From Faecalicatena fissicatena (lineage in GTDB: Bacteria; Bacillota; Clostridia; Lachnospirales; Lachnospiraceae), in assembly GCA_001028025.1 (NCBI GenBank), contig LDAQ01000010.1, forward strand, positions 62,001 through 126,000: 64,000 bases of DNA. Direction: 5' to 3'. This document shows, one piece after another, positions 26,047-34,904 of the stretch. Both the position numbers and the translations under genes were made by a program. The notes beneath the pieces are model-generated. The model made no database searches. It saw only the letters and a list, made by a program, of their open reading frames with translations, and was not told the origin of the DNA. Positions within the stretch are counted from its first letter, which is position 1, and each line of letters starts with the position of its first letter.

Positions 26047-26268
26047 TTAAGCAGTATGTTCTTCCTGCCCAATCAAATTATACATATCCTGAACAGACAT
26101 ATTATTAGTCGTCATAAAATCATAAAGCTCTCTAAGCTCCTCTTCCCTCTTTTTGCCCAAAAGTTCTTTCTTTTGCTGCACTAATGAATTCAGCTTTTCC
26201 TGCAGTTTATCAATCTGCTCGTCCAAACTATTGATTTGTGTTTCCAGTGATCTCCTCTGTCTTGCCAT
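26047..26268 (-). CDS. Small coiled-coil protein, DUF4315-like pattern
   Basis: This 73-residue protein is a single coiled coil (residues about 5-45: LETQINSLDEQIDKLQEKLN and on) followed by a short helical end, MSVQDMYNLIG. The pattern is like DUF4315-type small proteins of clostridial conjugative elements, but no other element genes are nearby, so this is only a resemblance. ATG 26268 follows AGGAGAGACGTATA. Function unknown. Confidence 0.72.
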   Translation of the reverse strand: MARQRRSLETQINSLDEQIDKLQEKLNSLVQQKKELLGKKREEELRELYDFMTTNNMSVQDMYNLIGQEEHTA

Positions 26269-26536
26269 TATACGTCTCTCCTATCGTCAAATTTTGCATG
26301 ATATAGCTATTACAATAAAGTATATGTACAGGCCTGGTAATTTATTCCTTCAAATGTCATTCTTAATAGTTTTGTTTTGTTCCATGCCAGCCTTCTAACC
26401 CCTTTATAAGTAGGGAGTCAGAAGGATTCCGCGCCCCCACCTGCCTGCCTATTTGAAACCACTTATGAACCTTATACCAGGCATCCGACTGATACCGCGC
26501 TTTGTTTCCCCGAAACTTTTTCCTCTTTGAGAGTTC

Positions 26537-28081
26537 TTATTTCAAATATCTTGCAGCTATTTTTTTCAATTCTCCCGGATACGCTTCGTTCCACTCATGG
26601 AATGACATTTCAGACGCTTCTGCCGCTCTGCCAACCTCTATGATAAATTCAGGTATATCTTTTTCCAATATTACGCCTGGCTTATCACCAAACCGTTCCG
26701 CATCCTGTTTGTCACTTCCTGATAGATGTAATGTGAAAACGGGATGAGATACCTTGTCGATACTTTTCACTCCGCCATGGAATCCAATGTCACCAATCTG
26801 ATGAGTACCGCAGGAAGACGGACATCCCGAAATATGAATCTGCGGAAGTGATTCTGCTTTCAGTCCTGCCTCCTTTACTGCATGAATGCAGGCTCTTAAC
26901 AGATTTTGTGAATCCCTCACTCCCACTTGGCAAATGGAAGCCCCAATACACGAAACAGATGCCTCAAATGGTGTCCTGGCCCCATCAGAGGTAAGTTCAA
27001 GGACTTTTGAAGTCTCCCTTCCGGTGAGGTTAATGATATACATCGTCTCATCCGGCGAAATTCTAAGTTCTGCTGCCTCCATATCTTTTATAAGGTCATA
27101 TATTGCCCTGAACATAGAAGGGTGGGGACAGCCGCCAATCGGATGGTATTTGACAGCATAAAGACCCTCCTGTTTCTGCCCGATTACTCTACTTCCGAAG
27201 GCTGTGGTCCCATCGCCCTGCTTATGAATCTGTGAAGAATCAACTTCAATGTCCAGATTTTCTGCAGTCTCAAGCACTTCCTTAAGGTTTTCCAAAAAGA
27301 CTGCAGCCACACCCTCTTTTCCGAGGGTATCCTGCATATATCTGGTTCTCGCTTTCCCCCTCTGTTCATAATTGCCATGTTCCAGAAATGTTTTCCGCAT
27401 TGCACAGATATAGTAAAGCACTTTGCACGGATCAATCTGTTCTGCGACTTTTATCCCCATTTTAGGGTTATTTCCCAGACCGCCCGCTGCATATACATCA
27501 AAAGTGCCGTCTTTTCGCGCAGCAAATCCCAAGTCTCTAAACGTAGCATGTGTTTCATTTGCCGGACTATTAGAAAATGCTACTTTCAATTTTCTTGGCA
27601 TCTTTTCTTCCTTAATAAAAGTCAGCAGATACTCTCCCGCGGCTTCCGCATAGGGGAGTACATCAAAATACTCTCCTCGTTCTACCCCTGATAGCGGTGA
27701 TACCATTACATTTCTTGGAAAATCCCCGCCGCCCCCTCTCGTCACAATTTTATGATCTAATGCTTTTTCAATAATATCGAATACAACCAACGGCTGCAGA
27801 TTATGCAGCTGGATGGTTTGGCAGGTCGTCAAATGCACGCAGTCAATCCCGTGGGTTTCAATACAATCAGCAATAAATTTCAACTTATCTTTTGTTATCC
27901 TGCCGCCTGGCAGACGCAGCCTGAGCATACTTGCATTGCCGCCTTTCTGGGCATAGCTTCCATACCCGCCTGAATATCCTTTATACTCCTGTTTACTAAG
28001 CCCTCCCTCGTAAAATTGGATTGTTTTTTGCTTGAACTCTTCCAGGTCTTCTTTCCATGCTTCTAATGTAACTTTTTTCAT
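26537..28081 (-). CDS. Siroheme nitrite/sulfite reductase family protein
   Basis: This 514-residue protein belongs to the nitrite/sulfite reductase family, which binds siroheme and a [4Fe-4S] cluster. The cluster cysteines are in CIGASIC (C-x5-C) and SGCPSSCG (C-x3-C). Two ferredoxin-like half domains are visible (SMLRLRLPGGRITKDKL and GLYAVKYHPIGG). The family covers ferredoxin-type sulfite reductase and assimilatory nitrite reductase; which one this is cannot be told. metA lies upstream on the same strand behind a 336-bp gap with repeats, which would fit sulfide supply for methionine or cysteine synthesis. ATG 28081 follows AAAGAGGAACGAT; ATG 28105 lacks a site. Confidence 0.9.
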   Translation of the reverse strand: MKKVTLEAWKEDLEEFKQKTIQFYEGGLSKQEYKGYSGGYGSYAQKGGNASMLRLRLPGGRITKDKLKFIADCIETHGIDCVHLTTCQTIQLHNLQPLVVFDIIEKALDHKIVTRGGGGDFPRNVMVSPLSGVERGEYFDVLPYAEAAGEYLLTFIKEEKMPRKLKVAFSNSPANETHATFRDLGFAARKDGTFDVYAAGGLGNNPKMGIKVAEQIDPCKVLYYICAMRKTFLEHGNYEQRGKARTRYMQDTLGKEGVAAVFLENLKEVLETAENLDIEVDSSQIHKQGDGTTAFGSRVIGQKQEGLYAVKYHPIGGCPHPSMFRAIYDLIKDMEAAELRISPDETMYIINLTGRETSKVLELTSDGARTPFEASVSCIGASICQVGVRDSQNLLRACIHAVKEAGLKAESLPQIHISGCPSSCGTHQIGDIGFHGGVKSIDKVSHPVFTLHLSGSDKQDAERFGDKPGVILEKDIPEFIIEVGRAAEASEMSFHEWNEAYPGELKKIAARYLK

Positions 28082-28252
28082 ATCGTTCCTCTTTCCTGAC
28101 TCCATCTGCCAACTTTTTTAATATCTCTAATATTACAAACACAAAATATTACTCATTTAATGCAGTCATTACTTTCCCTTTAAGTATGCCATTTCTGGTA
28201 TTCCTTAATACACTCCCTGACAGGTTGGTTTACAAACAGGCTATAAAACGAA

Positions 28253-28296
28253 GTATACCCAAAGGGCATGTGATTCAATGTGCCCTTTGGGTATAC
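28253..28296. repeat. TATACCCAAAGGGC inverted repeat, copy 2
   Basis: GTATACCCAAAGGGCA (28253-28268) and TGCCCTTTGGGTATAC (28281-28296) are exact complements with a 12-base loop. Copy 1 lies at 20964-21018 with the same arms. Confidence 0.8.
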
Positions 28297-28323
28297 CTTA
28301 TTCTGCAGCTGTGCTGCAGATCC

Positions 28324-28364
28324 GCCCGTATGGGCATGAGTTACGGTGTGCCCTCTGGGTATAC
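28324..28364. repeat. TATACCC repeat, degenerate copy 3
   Basis: GTGCCCTCTGGGTATAC (28348-28364) matches the right arm of copies 1 and 2 with one change. The part before it (CGTATGGGCATGAGTTACGG) resembles the inside of copy 1. No intact left arm is present. Confidence 0.6.
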
Positions 28365-28441
28365 TTTTATGTTATACCATGAACCGGCTTTCTTCAAAAT
28401 CCGCTTCATGTTTTTGCATAGAAAAATTACAGGAAAACCTT

Positions 28442-29362
28442 TTAAAACGGAGTCCCATACAAATCATAAGGAGTCAGCTGATAAACGTAATAATTGAGCC
28501 AGTTCGTATAAAGATTGTTTGCGTGCGCCCTCCAGAGCAGTTGAGGCATGTTATCCGGATTGTTGTCCGGATAATAATTTGCCGGAACTTTAATATCCAG
28601 TCCTTTTCCCTTGTCTCTTTTATACTCCGTATCAAGCGTCACCCTGTCATATTCCGGATGTCCCATTACGAAGATCTGGCGGCCTTCCTTTGCCATGCAG
28701 AGAAATACCCCCGCCTCCTCTGAATCTGCCAGGATAGTAATCCTGTCATCTGCCTCCAGCAGATCCTGAGGCACTGTTGTGTGTCTGGAATGCGGAGCAA
28801 AGAAAATATCATCAAACCCTCTTACAAGAGGAATCTTTCTGTTTCTGACATGATGAGGGAAGATACCGAACATCTTTTCGGGCAGCTGGACTTTATTGAT
28901 TCCATAATGGTAGTACAGCCCCGCCTGGGCACCCCAGCACAGGTGCAGCGTAGATGTGACATTGGTTCTGGTCCAGTCCATAATCCCCTTGAGTTCCTCC
29001 CAGTAGTCCACATCCTCAAAAGGCATCTGCTCTACTGGTGCGCCTGTTATGATAAATCCATCAAACTTCTGGTTTTTGATATTGTCGAACGGCTCATAAA
29101 ACTTGTAGATATGGCTTGTGGATGTGTTTCTGGATACATGGCTGCTCACCCGCACAAAGGTCACATCCACCTGCAGAGGGGTGTTGGAAAGTGAACGCAG
29201 AATCTGCAGTTCTGTATCCTCCTTAAGAGGCATCAGATTTAAGAGGCCGATGCTGATCGGACGGATATCCTGATGTGCCGCGCGATATTCATCCATCACA
29301 AATATGTTTTCCTGCTCCAGTAATTCTTTTACCGGTAAATCATTTTGTACTCGTATTGGCAT
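28442..29362 (-). CDS. metA: Homoserine O-acyltransferase (MetA type)
   Basis: This 306-residue enzyme activates homoserine with acetyl-CoA or succinyl-CoA in the first committed step of methionine synthesis. PIRVQNDLPVKELLEQENI at the start, LNLMPLKEDTE, LHLCWGAQAGLYYHYGI with the nucleophilic Cys, and FVMGHPEYD with the catalytic His are all present; length is typical. Whether the acyl donor is acetyl- or succinyl-CoA cannot be told safely from sequence; in Firmicutes it is often acetyl-CoA. ATG 29362 uses AAAGGGGAA, which lies over the stop codon of the preceding AI-2E-type gene three bases away, so the two genes are coupled. Confidence 0.94.
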   Translation of the reverse strand: MPIRVQNDLPVKELLEQENIFVMDEYRAAHQDIRPISIGLLNLMPLKEDTELQILRSLSNTPLQVDVTFVRVSSHVSRNTSTSHIYKFYEPFDNIKNQKFDGFIITGAPVEQMPFEDVDYWEELKGIMDWTRTNVTSTLHLCWGAQAGLYYHYGINKVQLPEKMFGIFPHHVRNRKIPLVRGFDDIFFAPHSRHTTVPQDLLEADDRITILADSEEAGVFLCMAKEGRQIFVMGHPEYDRVTLDTEYKRDKGKGLDIKVPANYYPDNNPDNMPQLLWRAHANNLYTNWLNYYVYQLTPYDLYGTPF

Positions 29363-29365
29363 ATT

Positions 29366-30715
29366 TTATTCCCCTTTTTCTTTATTTGTTTCATTGTCAT
29401 CTGAATGTACATACGTCCCATCGGATTCCACGTAACTTAACTCCCCGTATGCGGCAGTCTCCGTGGGCAGCTTCTTCTTTTCAAGCATATGGTTGATCAG
29501 CATATTTATAATATAGTAGATAACCGCAAATGTTGGCACGCCCAGAATCATGCCTATGACCCCAAACAGCCCGCCCCCCAGGAGGATTGCAAACACTACC
29601 CAGAATGCAGAAAGTCCTGTAGAGTCACCCAGTATCTTTGGCCCGATTACGTTCCCGTCCAGCTGCTGCAGAACGAGAATAAATAAAATAAAGTAAATGC
29701 CCATCTTCGGATCTGTCAGCATAATCAGGATTGCGCTTGGTATTGCCCCGATATATGGCCCGAAAAATGGGATAACATTCGTAACTCCTACAATTACACT
29801 GACCAGAAGCGTATAAGGCATCTTCAGCATTGAAAGTCCGATAAAGCAAAGTACTCCAATGATTGCAGAATCTATGATCTTACCAATGATGAATCCACCG
29901 AATATCTCGTTGCTCTTGATCGTTAAATGCAGGATCATATTGGCATGTGAAGGCTTAAACACTGCGTACACCAGCTTTTTAGACTGGCTTGCAAACTTTT
30001 CTTTACTGAATAGGACATAAATGGATATGATGATGCCGATTACCACATTCAGAAGTTCGCTGATAATATTAATAACGCCCACGGTCAGATTAGACATGAC
30101 AACATTGATCTGATTCAGCAGGTCCGTGCGCATCCATGTCTGGATGAAATCCGTTGCTTCTTTTAAAATATTGCTTAAAAGCTGGCCCAGTGTCGAATCC
30201 TGAGAATTCATCTCCATCACCTTGTCCACCAGCTGGTTCAGCTGGCTAGGCACCGTCAAGATCATATCTCTGATACTGCCGTACAATTCCGGGATCATCA
30301 TGTTGAACAGTGCGATGATGATAAAGAGCAGCACCAAAACCCCCGCAAATATCCCTGTTCCTCTGGAAATTGCATGGATCCGTTTCTGATCCTGAAGTTT
30401 CTTTTCCAAAAACGGCCGTAAATGTTCCTCCACAAAATCCACAATCGGATTTAGAAGGTAGGCTATCGCCAGGCCATAGACAATCGGTTTCAAAACACCA
30501 AATATCTCTTTGAAAACTCCTGAAATAGCCGGCAGGCGCAGCAGCGCAAAATAAAAGATAATGCAGGCTGCAATCACTACAAAAATAGTCATACCCCGGC
30601 TGAACTTTTGTCTCAGTTTTGATGGTCCGTTATGTCCGAAAGAAGGCCGGTTTACGTAATAACCGCTGCTTTCTTCTACTTTTTTATTCTCCTGATACCG
30701 CTTTTCTCCACTCAT
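29366..30715 (-). CDS. AI-2E family transporter (YdjX/TqsA-like membrane protein)
   Basis: This 449-residue membrane protein belongs to the AI-2E transporter family, whose members export quorum-sensing or other small solutes or act as Na+/H+ antiporters. It has about eight hydrophobic segments, with the family's long soluble stretch around residues 150-210 and the conserved region VVGVTNVIPFFGPYIGAIPS. The N-terminus (about 35 residues) and C-terminus (about 30, acidic) are polar and cytosolic. It is coupled to metA three bases downstream, although no functional link is known. The start at 30715 lacks a clear ribosome binding site. Confidence 0.9.
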   Translation of the reverse strand: MSGEKRYQENKKVEESSGYYVNRPSFGHNGPSKLRQKFSRGMTIFVVIAACIIFYFALLRLPAISGVFKEIFGVLKPIVYGLAIAYLLNPIVDFVEEHLRPFLEKKLQDQKRIHAISRGTGIFAGVLVLLFIIIALFNMMIPELYGSIRDMILTVPSQLNQLVDKVMEMNSQDSTLGQLLSNILKEATDFIQTWMRTDLLNQINVVMSNLTVGVINIISELLNVVIGIIISIYVLFSKEKFASQSKKLVYAVFKPSHANMILHLTIKSNEIFGGFIIGKIIDSAIIGVLCFIGLSMLKMPYTLLVSVIVGVTNVIPFFGPYIGAIPSAILIMLTDPKMGIYFILFILVLQQLDGNVIGPKILGDSTGLSAFWVVFAILLGGGLFGVIGMILGVPTFAVIYYIINMLINHMLEKKKLPTETAAYGELSYVESDGTYVHSDDNETNKEKGE

Positions 30716-30790
30716 TCAAATTAAGATCCTTCCAATTTTTATGCAGATATTATGATTATAACGCGTACTATGTACTCTAGTCAACCAAGA

Positions 30791-30830
30791 AGAGCAGGTA
30801 TCCGGCTTTATCATACCGGATACCTGCTCT
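30791..30830 (-). terminator. Strong intrinsic terminator of the DUF1540 gene
   Basis: AGAGCAGGTATCCGG and its complement (15 bp) form a perfect stem with a ten-base loop; on the minus strand TTCTT follows. Confidence 0.75.
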
Positions 30831-30867
30831 CTCGCTCCACTTTATCAAAGTGCAGTATTTAATTTCC

Positions 30868-31209
30868 TCAACCGTTACATTTAAATGTTGCACATTCTGT
30901 GCCTTCACACTGACAGGCATCGCTTCCTTCCACACTGATCTTTCCAGCGTGGCATTCACAATCACAGTTATACATACAATCCGTCGCCTTACAGTCTACG
31001 CAGCTGAGGTCAGAAGCTGTTCCGGTTACATTACTGTAACTGTTAGAATAACTGTTTGAGTAGCTGTCATCCTTTCTCTCCTGAAAGCTGTCACAGCAGG
31101 TCTCTCTTGGTGTTTTTGCATTGTTGCCGCCCACCTGGATTTTGTCAAGATCACATAAAAACTGCTTATTGTGCATACATGTTTGCACAGTACATTTTAA
31201 TTCTGGCAT
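30868..31209 (-). CDS. Cysteine-rich DUF1540 protein (two domains)
   Basis: This 113-residue protein has two DUF1540-type cysteine modules: MPELKCTVQTCMHNKQFLC with CCDSF near the N-terminus, and LSCVDCKATDCMYNCDCECH with CQCEGTECATFKC at the end. They are joined by a repetitive YSNSYSNSYSN linker (residues about 50-62). The many cysteines suggest metal binding. Small DUF1540 proteins are common in spore-forming Clostridia; their function is not established. ATG 31209 is chosen, since AAGGAGG lies at proper distance from it and is too close to ATG 31215. Confidence 0.85.
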   Translation of the reverse strand: MPELKCTVQTCMHNKQFLCDLDKIQVGGNNAKTPRETCCDSFQERKDDSYSNSYSNSYSNVTGTASDLSCVDCKATDCMYNCDCECHAGKISVEGSDACQCEGTECATFKCNG

Positions 31210-31266
31210 GATCATACCTCCTTCTTATAATAAAATCAGTATCATTATGCCCTGCAGTCCCTCGGA

Positions 31267-33192
31267 TTATTCCTGTTCCTCTATCTCACGCACTTTCTTT
31301 CCTGCAATTTCACTGGTAATAGAGGCAATAAACTCGTCCATACTCTTCTGGCCTTCATCACCCGCAAATCTGCTTCTTACGGAAACAAGTCTGTCCTCTT
31401 CTTCCTTTGCACCCACTACAAGCATATATGGAATTTTTTGCATCTGGGCCTCTCGTATTTTGTATCCGATTTTTTCTGCGCGCATATCAATATCTGCACG
31501 GATGCCGGCTTTATTCAGAGTGTCCTGCACTTTTTTTCCATATTTGATATATTTATCTGAAATGGGAAGTACCTTCACCTGTACAGGCGCCAGCCAGGTT
31601 GGAAATGCACCCGCAAAATGTTCGATCAGAATTCCGATGAACCGCTCAATGGAACCGAATGCAACACGATGAATCATAATCGGTCTGTGTTTTTCTCCAT
31701 CAGCGCCTGTATACTCCAGATCAAAACGAAGCGGCAGCTGGAAATCCAGCTGGATCGTTCCGCATTGCCATGTCCTTCCTATGGAGTCCTCCAGATGAAA
31801 ATCTATTTTAGGACCATAAAACGCACCATCTCCCTCATTTACTACATAAGGAAGCTCGAGATCGTCAAGCGCGCCCCTGAGCGCCTCTGTCGCCATTTCC
31901 CAGTCCTCATCGCTTCCCATGCTGTCTTCGGGCCGTGTAGAGAGCTCTACATGGTATTTAAATCCAAACAGGCTGTATACTTCATCGATTAATCTCGCAA
32001 CATCCTTGATCTCATCTCTTATTTGCTCCGGCATCATAAAAATATGGGCATCGTCCTGAGTAAAGCAGCGCACTCTCATCAGACCATGAAGCTGCCCTGA
32101 CTTTTCATGGCGGTGAACAAGACCCAGCTCGCCCATTCTGAGCGGCAGATCGCGGTAAGATCTGGGTTCCGACTGATAGACAAGGATTCCCCCGGGACAG
32201 TTCATTGGCTTAATCGCAAAGTCTTCTTCATCAATAACAGTTGTGTACATATTGTCCTTATAATGGTCCCAATGTCCGGATGTCTCCCACAGATGGCGGC
32301 TGAGCATAATCGGTGTAGCAATCTCCACATAACCGTTCCTGCTGTGTATTTCACGCCAGTAATCCAGGAGCGTATTCTTCAGCACCATGCCTTTTGGGAG
32401 GAAAAACGGAAAACCAGGGCCTTCATCCCTCATCATAAAGAGGCCAAGCTCTTTCCCCAGCTTTCTGTGGTCGCGCTTTTTCGCTTCCTCCAGCATAGTC
32501 AGATATTCGTCCAGTTCAGCCTTTTTCGGAAATGCGGTTCCATAGATACGCTGCAGCATCTTATTCTTTTCACTGCCCCGCCAGTATGCGCCGGCAAGAC
32601 TTGTCAGTTTAAAAGCTTTCACCGGCTTTGTTGTCATTAAATGCGGTCCCGCACATAAATCGGTAAATTCGGCCTGTGAATAAAAACTGATGACAGCATC
32701 ATCCGGAAGATCTTCGATTAGTTCTACTTTATATGGTTCACCTTTTTCTTCGAAATATGCAATTGCTTCCTGACGCGGTTTTGTGTATTGTTCAATAGGA
32801 AGAGCTTCTTTTACAATTTTTTTCATTTCTGCTTCAATTTTTTCGAGATCTTCCGCCGTCAGCGGTGTCTCCCTGTCTATATCATAGTAAAAACCATCCG
32901 ACACGGAAGGGCCAATTGCCAGCCTGGTATCAGGATAAAGTCTTTTCACGGCCTGTGCCATAATATGGGATGCGGTGTGCCAAAACGCGCCTTTCCCTTT
33001 CTCATCCTGGAAGGTAAGGATATTCAGATCGCAGTCCCTGTCCACGATTGTCCGCAGATCTGCCGTCTCTCCGTTAATTTCCCCTGCTGTTGCCATACGC
33101 GCAAGCCCTTCACTGATATCTGACGCAATCTCGATAATAGATCTGCTGCCTGCGTATTCTTTCACTGTACCGTCTTTCAAAGTAATCTTCAT
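31267..33192 (-). CDS. thrS: Threonyl-tRNA synthetase
   Basis: ThrRS joins threonine to tRNA-Thr. The 641-residue protein has a TGS domain (ITLKDGTVKEYAGSRSI), the second additional/editing domain (HTASHIMAQAVKRLYPD with the HxxxH zinc motif, and the late Cys/His in DLCAGPHL), the class II core (MNCPGGILVYQSEPRSYRDL with zinc Cys; motif 2 LMRVRCFTQDDAHIF), and a C-terminal anticodon domain. I start at ATG 33192, after GAGAGGAG; the frame upstream runs into the T-box leader. The gene is controlled by a T-box riboswitch sensing uncharged tRNA-Thr. Confidence 0.96.
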   Translation of the reverse strand: MKITLKDGTVKEYAGSRSIIEIASDISEGLARMATAGEINGETADLRTIVDRDCDLNILTFQDEKGKGAFWHTASHIMAQAVKRLYPDTRLAIGPSVSDGFYYDIDRETPLTAEDLEKIEAEMKKIVKEALPIEQYTKPRQEAIAYFEEKGEPYKVELIEDLPDDAVISFYSQAEFTDLCAGPHLMTTKPVKAFKLTSLAGAYWRGSEKNKMLQRIYGTAFPKKAELDEYLTMLEEAKKRDHRKLGKELGLFMMRDEGPGFPFFLPKGMVLKNTLLDYWREIHSRNGYVEIATPIMLSRHLWETSGHWDHYKDNMYTTVIDEEDFAIKPMNCPGGILVYQSEPRSYRDLPLRMGELGLVHRHEKSGQLHGLMRVRCFTQDDAHIFMMPEQIRDEIKDVARLIDEVYSLFGFKYHVELSTRPEDSMGSDEDWEMATEALRGALDDLELPYVVNEGDGAFYGPKIDFHLEDSIGRTWQCGTIQLDFQLPLRFDLEYTGADGEKHRPIMIHRVAFGSIERFIGILIEHFAGAFPTWLAPVQVKVLPISDKYIKYGKKVQDTLNKAGIRADIDMRAEKIGYKIREAQMQKIPYMLVVGAKEEEDRLVSVRSRFAGDEGQKSMDEFIASITSEIAGKKVREIEEQE

Positions 33193-33249
33193 TTTGTTCT
33201 CCTCTCTTCGCATATAGAATCTAACCGGCAGCCTTCCATAGAATGAAGA

Positions 33250-33510
33250 GAAAAAAAGAAGTCCCTCTCCACAGAAAACTGCAGAAAGGGACGAGTTATA
33301 ATAATCTCGCGGTTCCACCCTAATTGTGCTGGCATGCTGATACCAGAACCACTTCATTCATGATGATAACGGAATCACCGGACTGTTTTCAGCCACTCGG
33401 AGGTAGTTTTCAAATGCTTCCGCAACAGGGAGTTTTCAGCCTCGGCTCCCCTCTCTGGTTGTCCTTCCACACTTTACTCGTCTCGTCAACGTGTTATTAT
33501 TTCGAATCTA
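33250..33510 (-). promoter_or_regulatory. T-box leader of thrS (threonine)
   Basis: The minus strand carries the T-box sequence AGGGTGGAACCGCGAG (33321-33306). The terminator follows: GTCCCTTTC pairs with GAGAGGGAC (33261-33292) and runs into CTTTTTTTC. Stem I begins near 33505, with the AGAGAGGGGAGCC region. A candidate specifier is ACC (33404-33402) before TCCGAG; the codon ACT lies directly before it, and both mean threonine. Uncharged tRNA-Thr should block the terminator and turn thrS on. Confidence 0.93.
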
Positions 33511-33919
33511 GACTCATTATAACATCGCAGTTATTTTTGTCAACCATGTTTTCGATATCCAGTCCGGCCGTACTGCTGACTGGAGCCGGACGCCTGATTT
33601 TTATAATTGCCCTGAAAAGCAGCCTGGTAAGAGGACCTGCTGCAAACAGATTCCAGAGCAGCGCCATGGGGAAATTTTTTAGCAGTGTTCCGGCCCAGAT
33701 TGCCGGCAGCTGGCTCACAGGCGCATGCCCCAATATGATGTTAAACAGTATGGTTGCAGCCAGGCTCATGGTGGGACACATAACCAGAACGGTACATCCC
33801 GATACTATAAGTGTGATAAAAAACGGATTATCTGTCTCCGGGCAGATGATTTTACCGGCGATCCGGTGTCCGAGTCTGTTTCCCCACAGATTTGAAAAGA
33901 TGAAAACCAGTACCCACAT
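33497..33919 (-). CDS. DUF2798-like small membrane protein
   Basis: This 140-residue protein has about two to three membrane segments (near residues 33-60 and 75-100). ITLIVSGCTVLVMCPTMSLA and TLLKNFPMALLWNLFAAGPLTRLLF resemble the DUF2798 family of two-helix membrane proteins; function unknown. The ribosome binding site AGAAGGAGGG precedes ATG 33919. Its last 16 codons cover the thrS promoter (33516-33544), so transcription of this gene could feed into the T-box leader. Confidence 0.75.
   Translation of the reverse strand: MWVLVFIFSNLWGNRLGHRIAGKIICPETDNPFFITLIVSGCTVLVMCPTMSLAATILFNIILGHAPVSQLPAIWAGTLLKNFPMALLWNLFAAGPLTRLLFRAIIKIRRPAPVSSTAGLDIENMVDKNNCDVIMSLDSK
33516..33544 (-). promoter_or_regulatory. 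thrS promoter
   Basis: TTGACA (33544-33539), 17 bp and TATAAT (33521-33516) on the minus strand: a full consensus. It lies inside the 3' end of the upstream DUF2798-like gene. Confidence 0.88.
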
Positions 33920-33977
33920 ATAAGAAGCCCTCCTTCTGATATTTCTTTTCCTGCTTCTTTACTTCAGGCATAAGAAA

Positions 33978-34020
33978 AAGGCGTATAATCTTTGAATTTT
34001 AACTCATAGACTACGCCTTA
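33978..34020 (-). terminator. Terminator of the ydcF-like gene
   Basis: AAGGCGTA and TACGCCTT (33978-33985, 34012-34019) pair with extra A-T pairs inside; TTTTTCTTAT follows on the minus strand. Confidence 0.7.
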
Positions 34021-34168
34021 CAGACTTATTTCTATTGGTATTATATGCCGCAAAACAATTGCGGAAGATTAAAGCCATTTCCTTAATTCCAGATTTTATT
34101 TTAACAGATTTTCCAATTTTATGAAAGGTCTGTTTTTAATTTTTTTCTTTTAATTTAGATTTCCACTA

Positions 34169-34885
34169 TTACCGATGCATCTTCAACCAGAGAAGGGCAA
34201 AGAATTCCCGCACCAGATAATTCAGCTGCAAAACCGGATTTGAGCTTGCCGAGATACCATGAAGGTTCGTAAAACCAGCTTTTTTTCCGATCAGCAGAGC
34301 CCGGTACAAATGAAAGTTGTTTGTCACCACTGCACACGGCTGTCTCGGATCGCCAATAATCCTGCTGCTGTTTTTCATATTCTCCCAGGTGGATGTGGAG
34401 GTATCTTCTTTATAAATCCTGCTGCTGTCAATCCCTCTTATTTCCAGATAGTCCGCCATAGCAGCCGCTTCCGTTATATCTTCGCCTATTCCCTGTCCTC
34501 CGGAAACAATTACCTTTGTATCCGTATGCTGCTCCAGATATTCACAGGCGGCATCCAGTCTCCGCTTCAGCGAATTTGTTATTCTGGTGCCTCTCACCTG
34601 TGCACCGAGAATAATGATGTAAGGCACCTCGTCCCTTGTCTTTTTCATCATGGCCCCGCAGATCCAGGCCTCAGTATAAAGAAAGACGCCCCAGCAGATC
34701 AGAACCACAGTAACTGCCAGATGCCCGGCCGTCCCTCCCGGCGCAAAATACGCGAGTAGCAGATGCAGCACTCCGGCAGCAGGCCAAAACAGGGAAAAGG
34801 TAGAGTTCCATTTTCTTGTGTACAGCAGCATCACCAAATAGTACAGGAAACAAAAAAGTCCAGTTATCAAATAATATATTCTCAT
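34169..34885 (-). CDS. YdcF/SanA-type membrane protein (DUF218)
   Basis: This 238-residue protein has three to four membrane segments in its first 85 residues and then a DUF218 domain. IIILGAQVRGTRITNSLKRRLDAA, VSGGQGIGEDITEAAAM, EDTSTSTWENM and VTNNFHLYRAL are the typical family motifs (a Rossmann-like fold, implicated in envelope functions). Exact reaction unknown. It lies between the terminator at 33978 and the structured RNA region at 34905-35070, which is on the same strand and just upstream. Confidence 0.88.
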   Translation of the reverse strand: MRIYYLITGLFCFLYYLVMLLYTRKWNSTFSLFWPAAGVLHLLLAYFAPGGTAGHLAVTVVLICWGVFLYTEAWICGAMMKKTRDEVPYIIILGAQVRGTRITNSLKRRLDAACEYLEQHTDTKVIVSGGQGIGEDITEAAAMADYLEIRGIDSSRIYKEDTSTSTWENMKNSSRIIGDPRQPCAVVTNNFHLYRALLIGKKAGFTNLHGISASSNPVLQLNYLVREFFALLWLKMHR

Positions 34886-34904
34886 CAGGTTCTCCCGGAT
34901 ATTT

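Larger units (their letters stand above)
28106..28441. other. Intergenic region with two TATACCC repeats
   Basis: No gene is seen. It contains repeat copies 2 and 3 and the promoter region of the siroheme reductase gene. Confidence 0.5.

Noticed and set aside
26388..26423. CCTTCTAACCCC/GGGAGTCAGAAGG imperfect hairpin as another member of the repeat families
   Set aside because: It shares neither the GGGGTCAGACCCC palindrome nor the long-hairpin boxes in full; it may be only a terminator-like hairpin.
30777..30965. A 62-codon open frame on the minus strand after the DUF1540 gene
   Set aside because: It overlaps the DUF1540 gene in another frame and its terminator.
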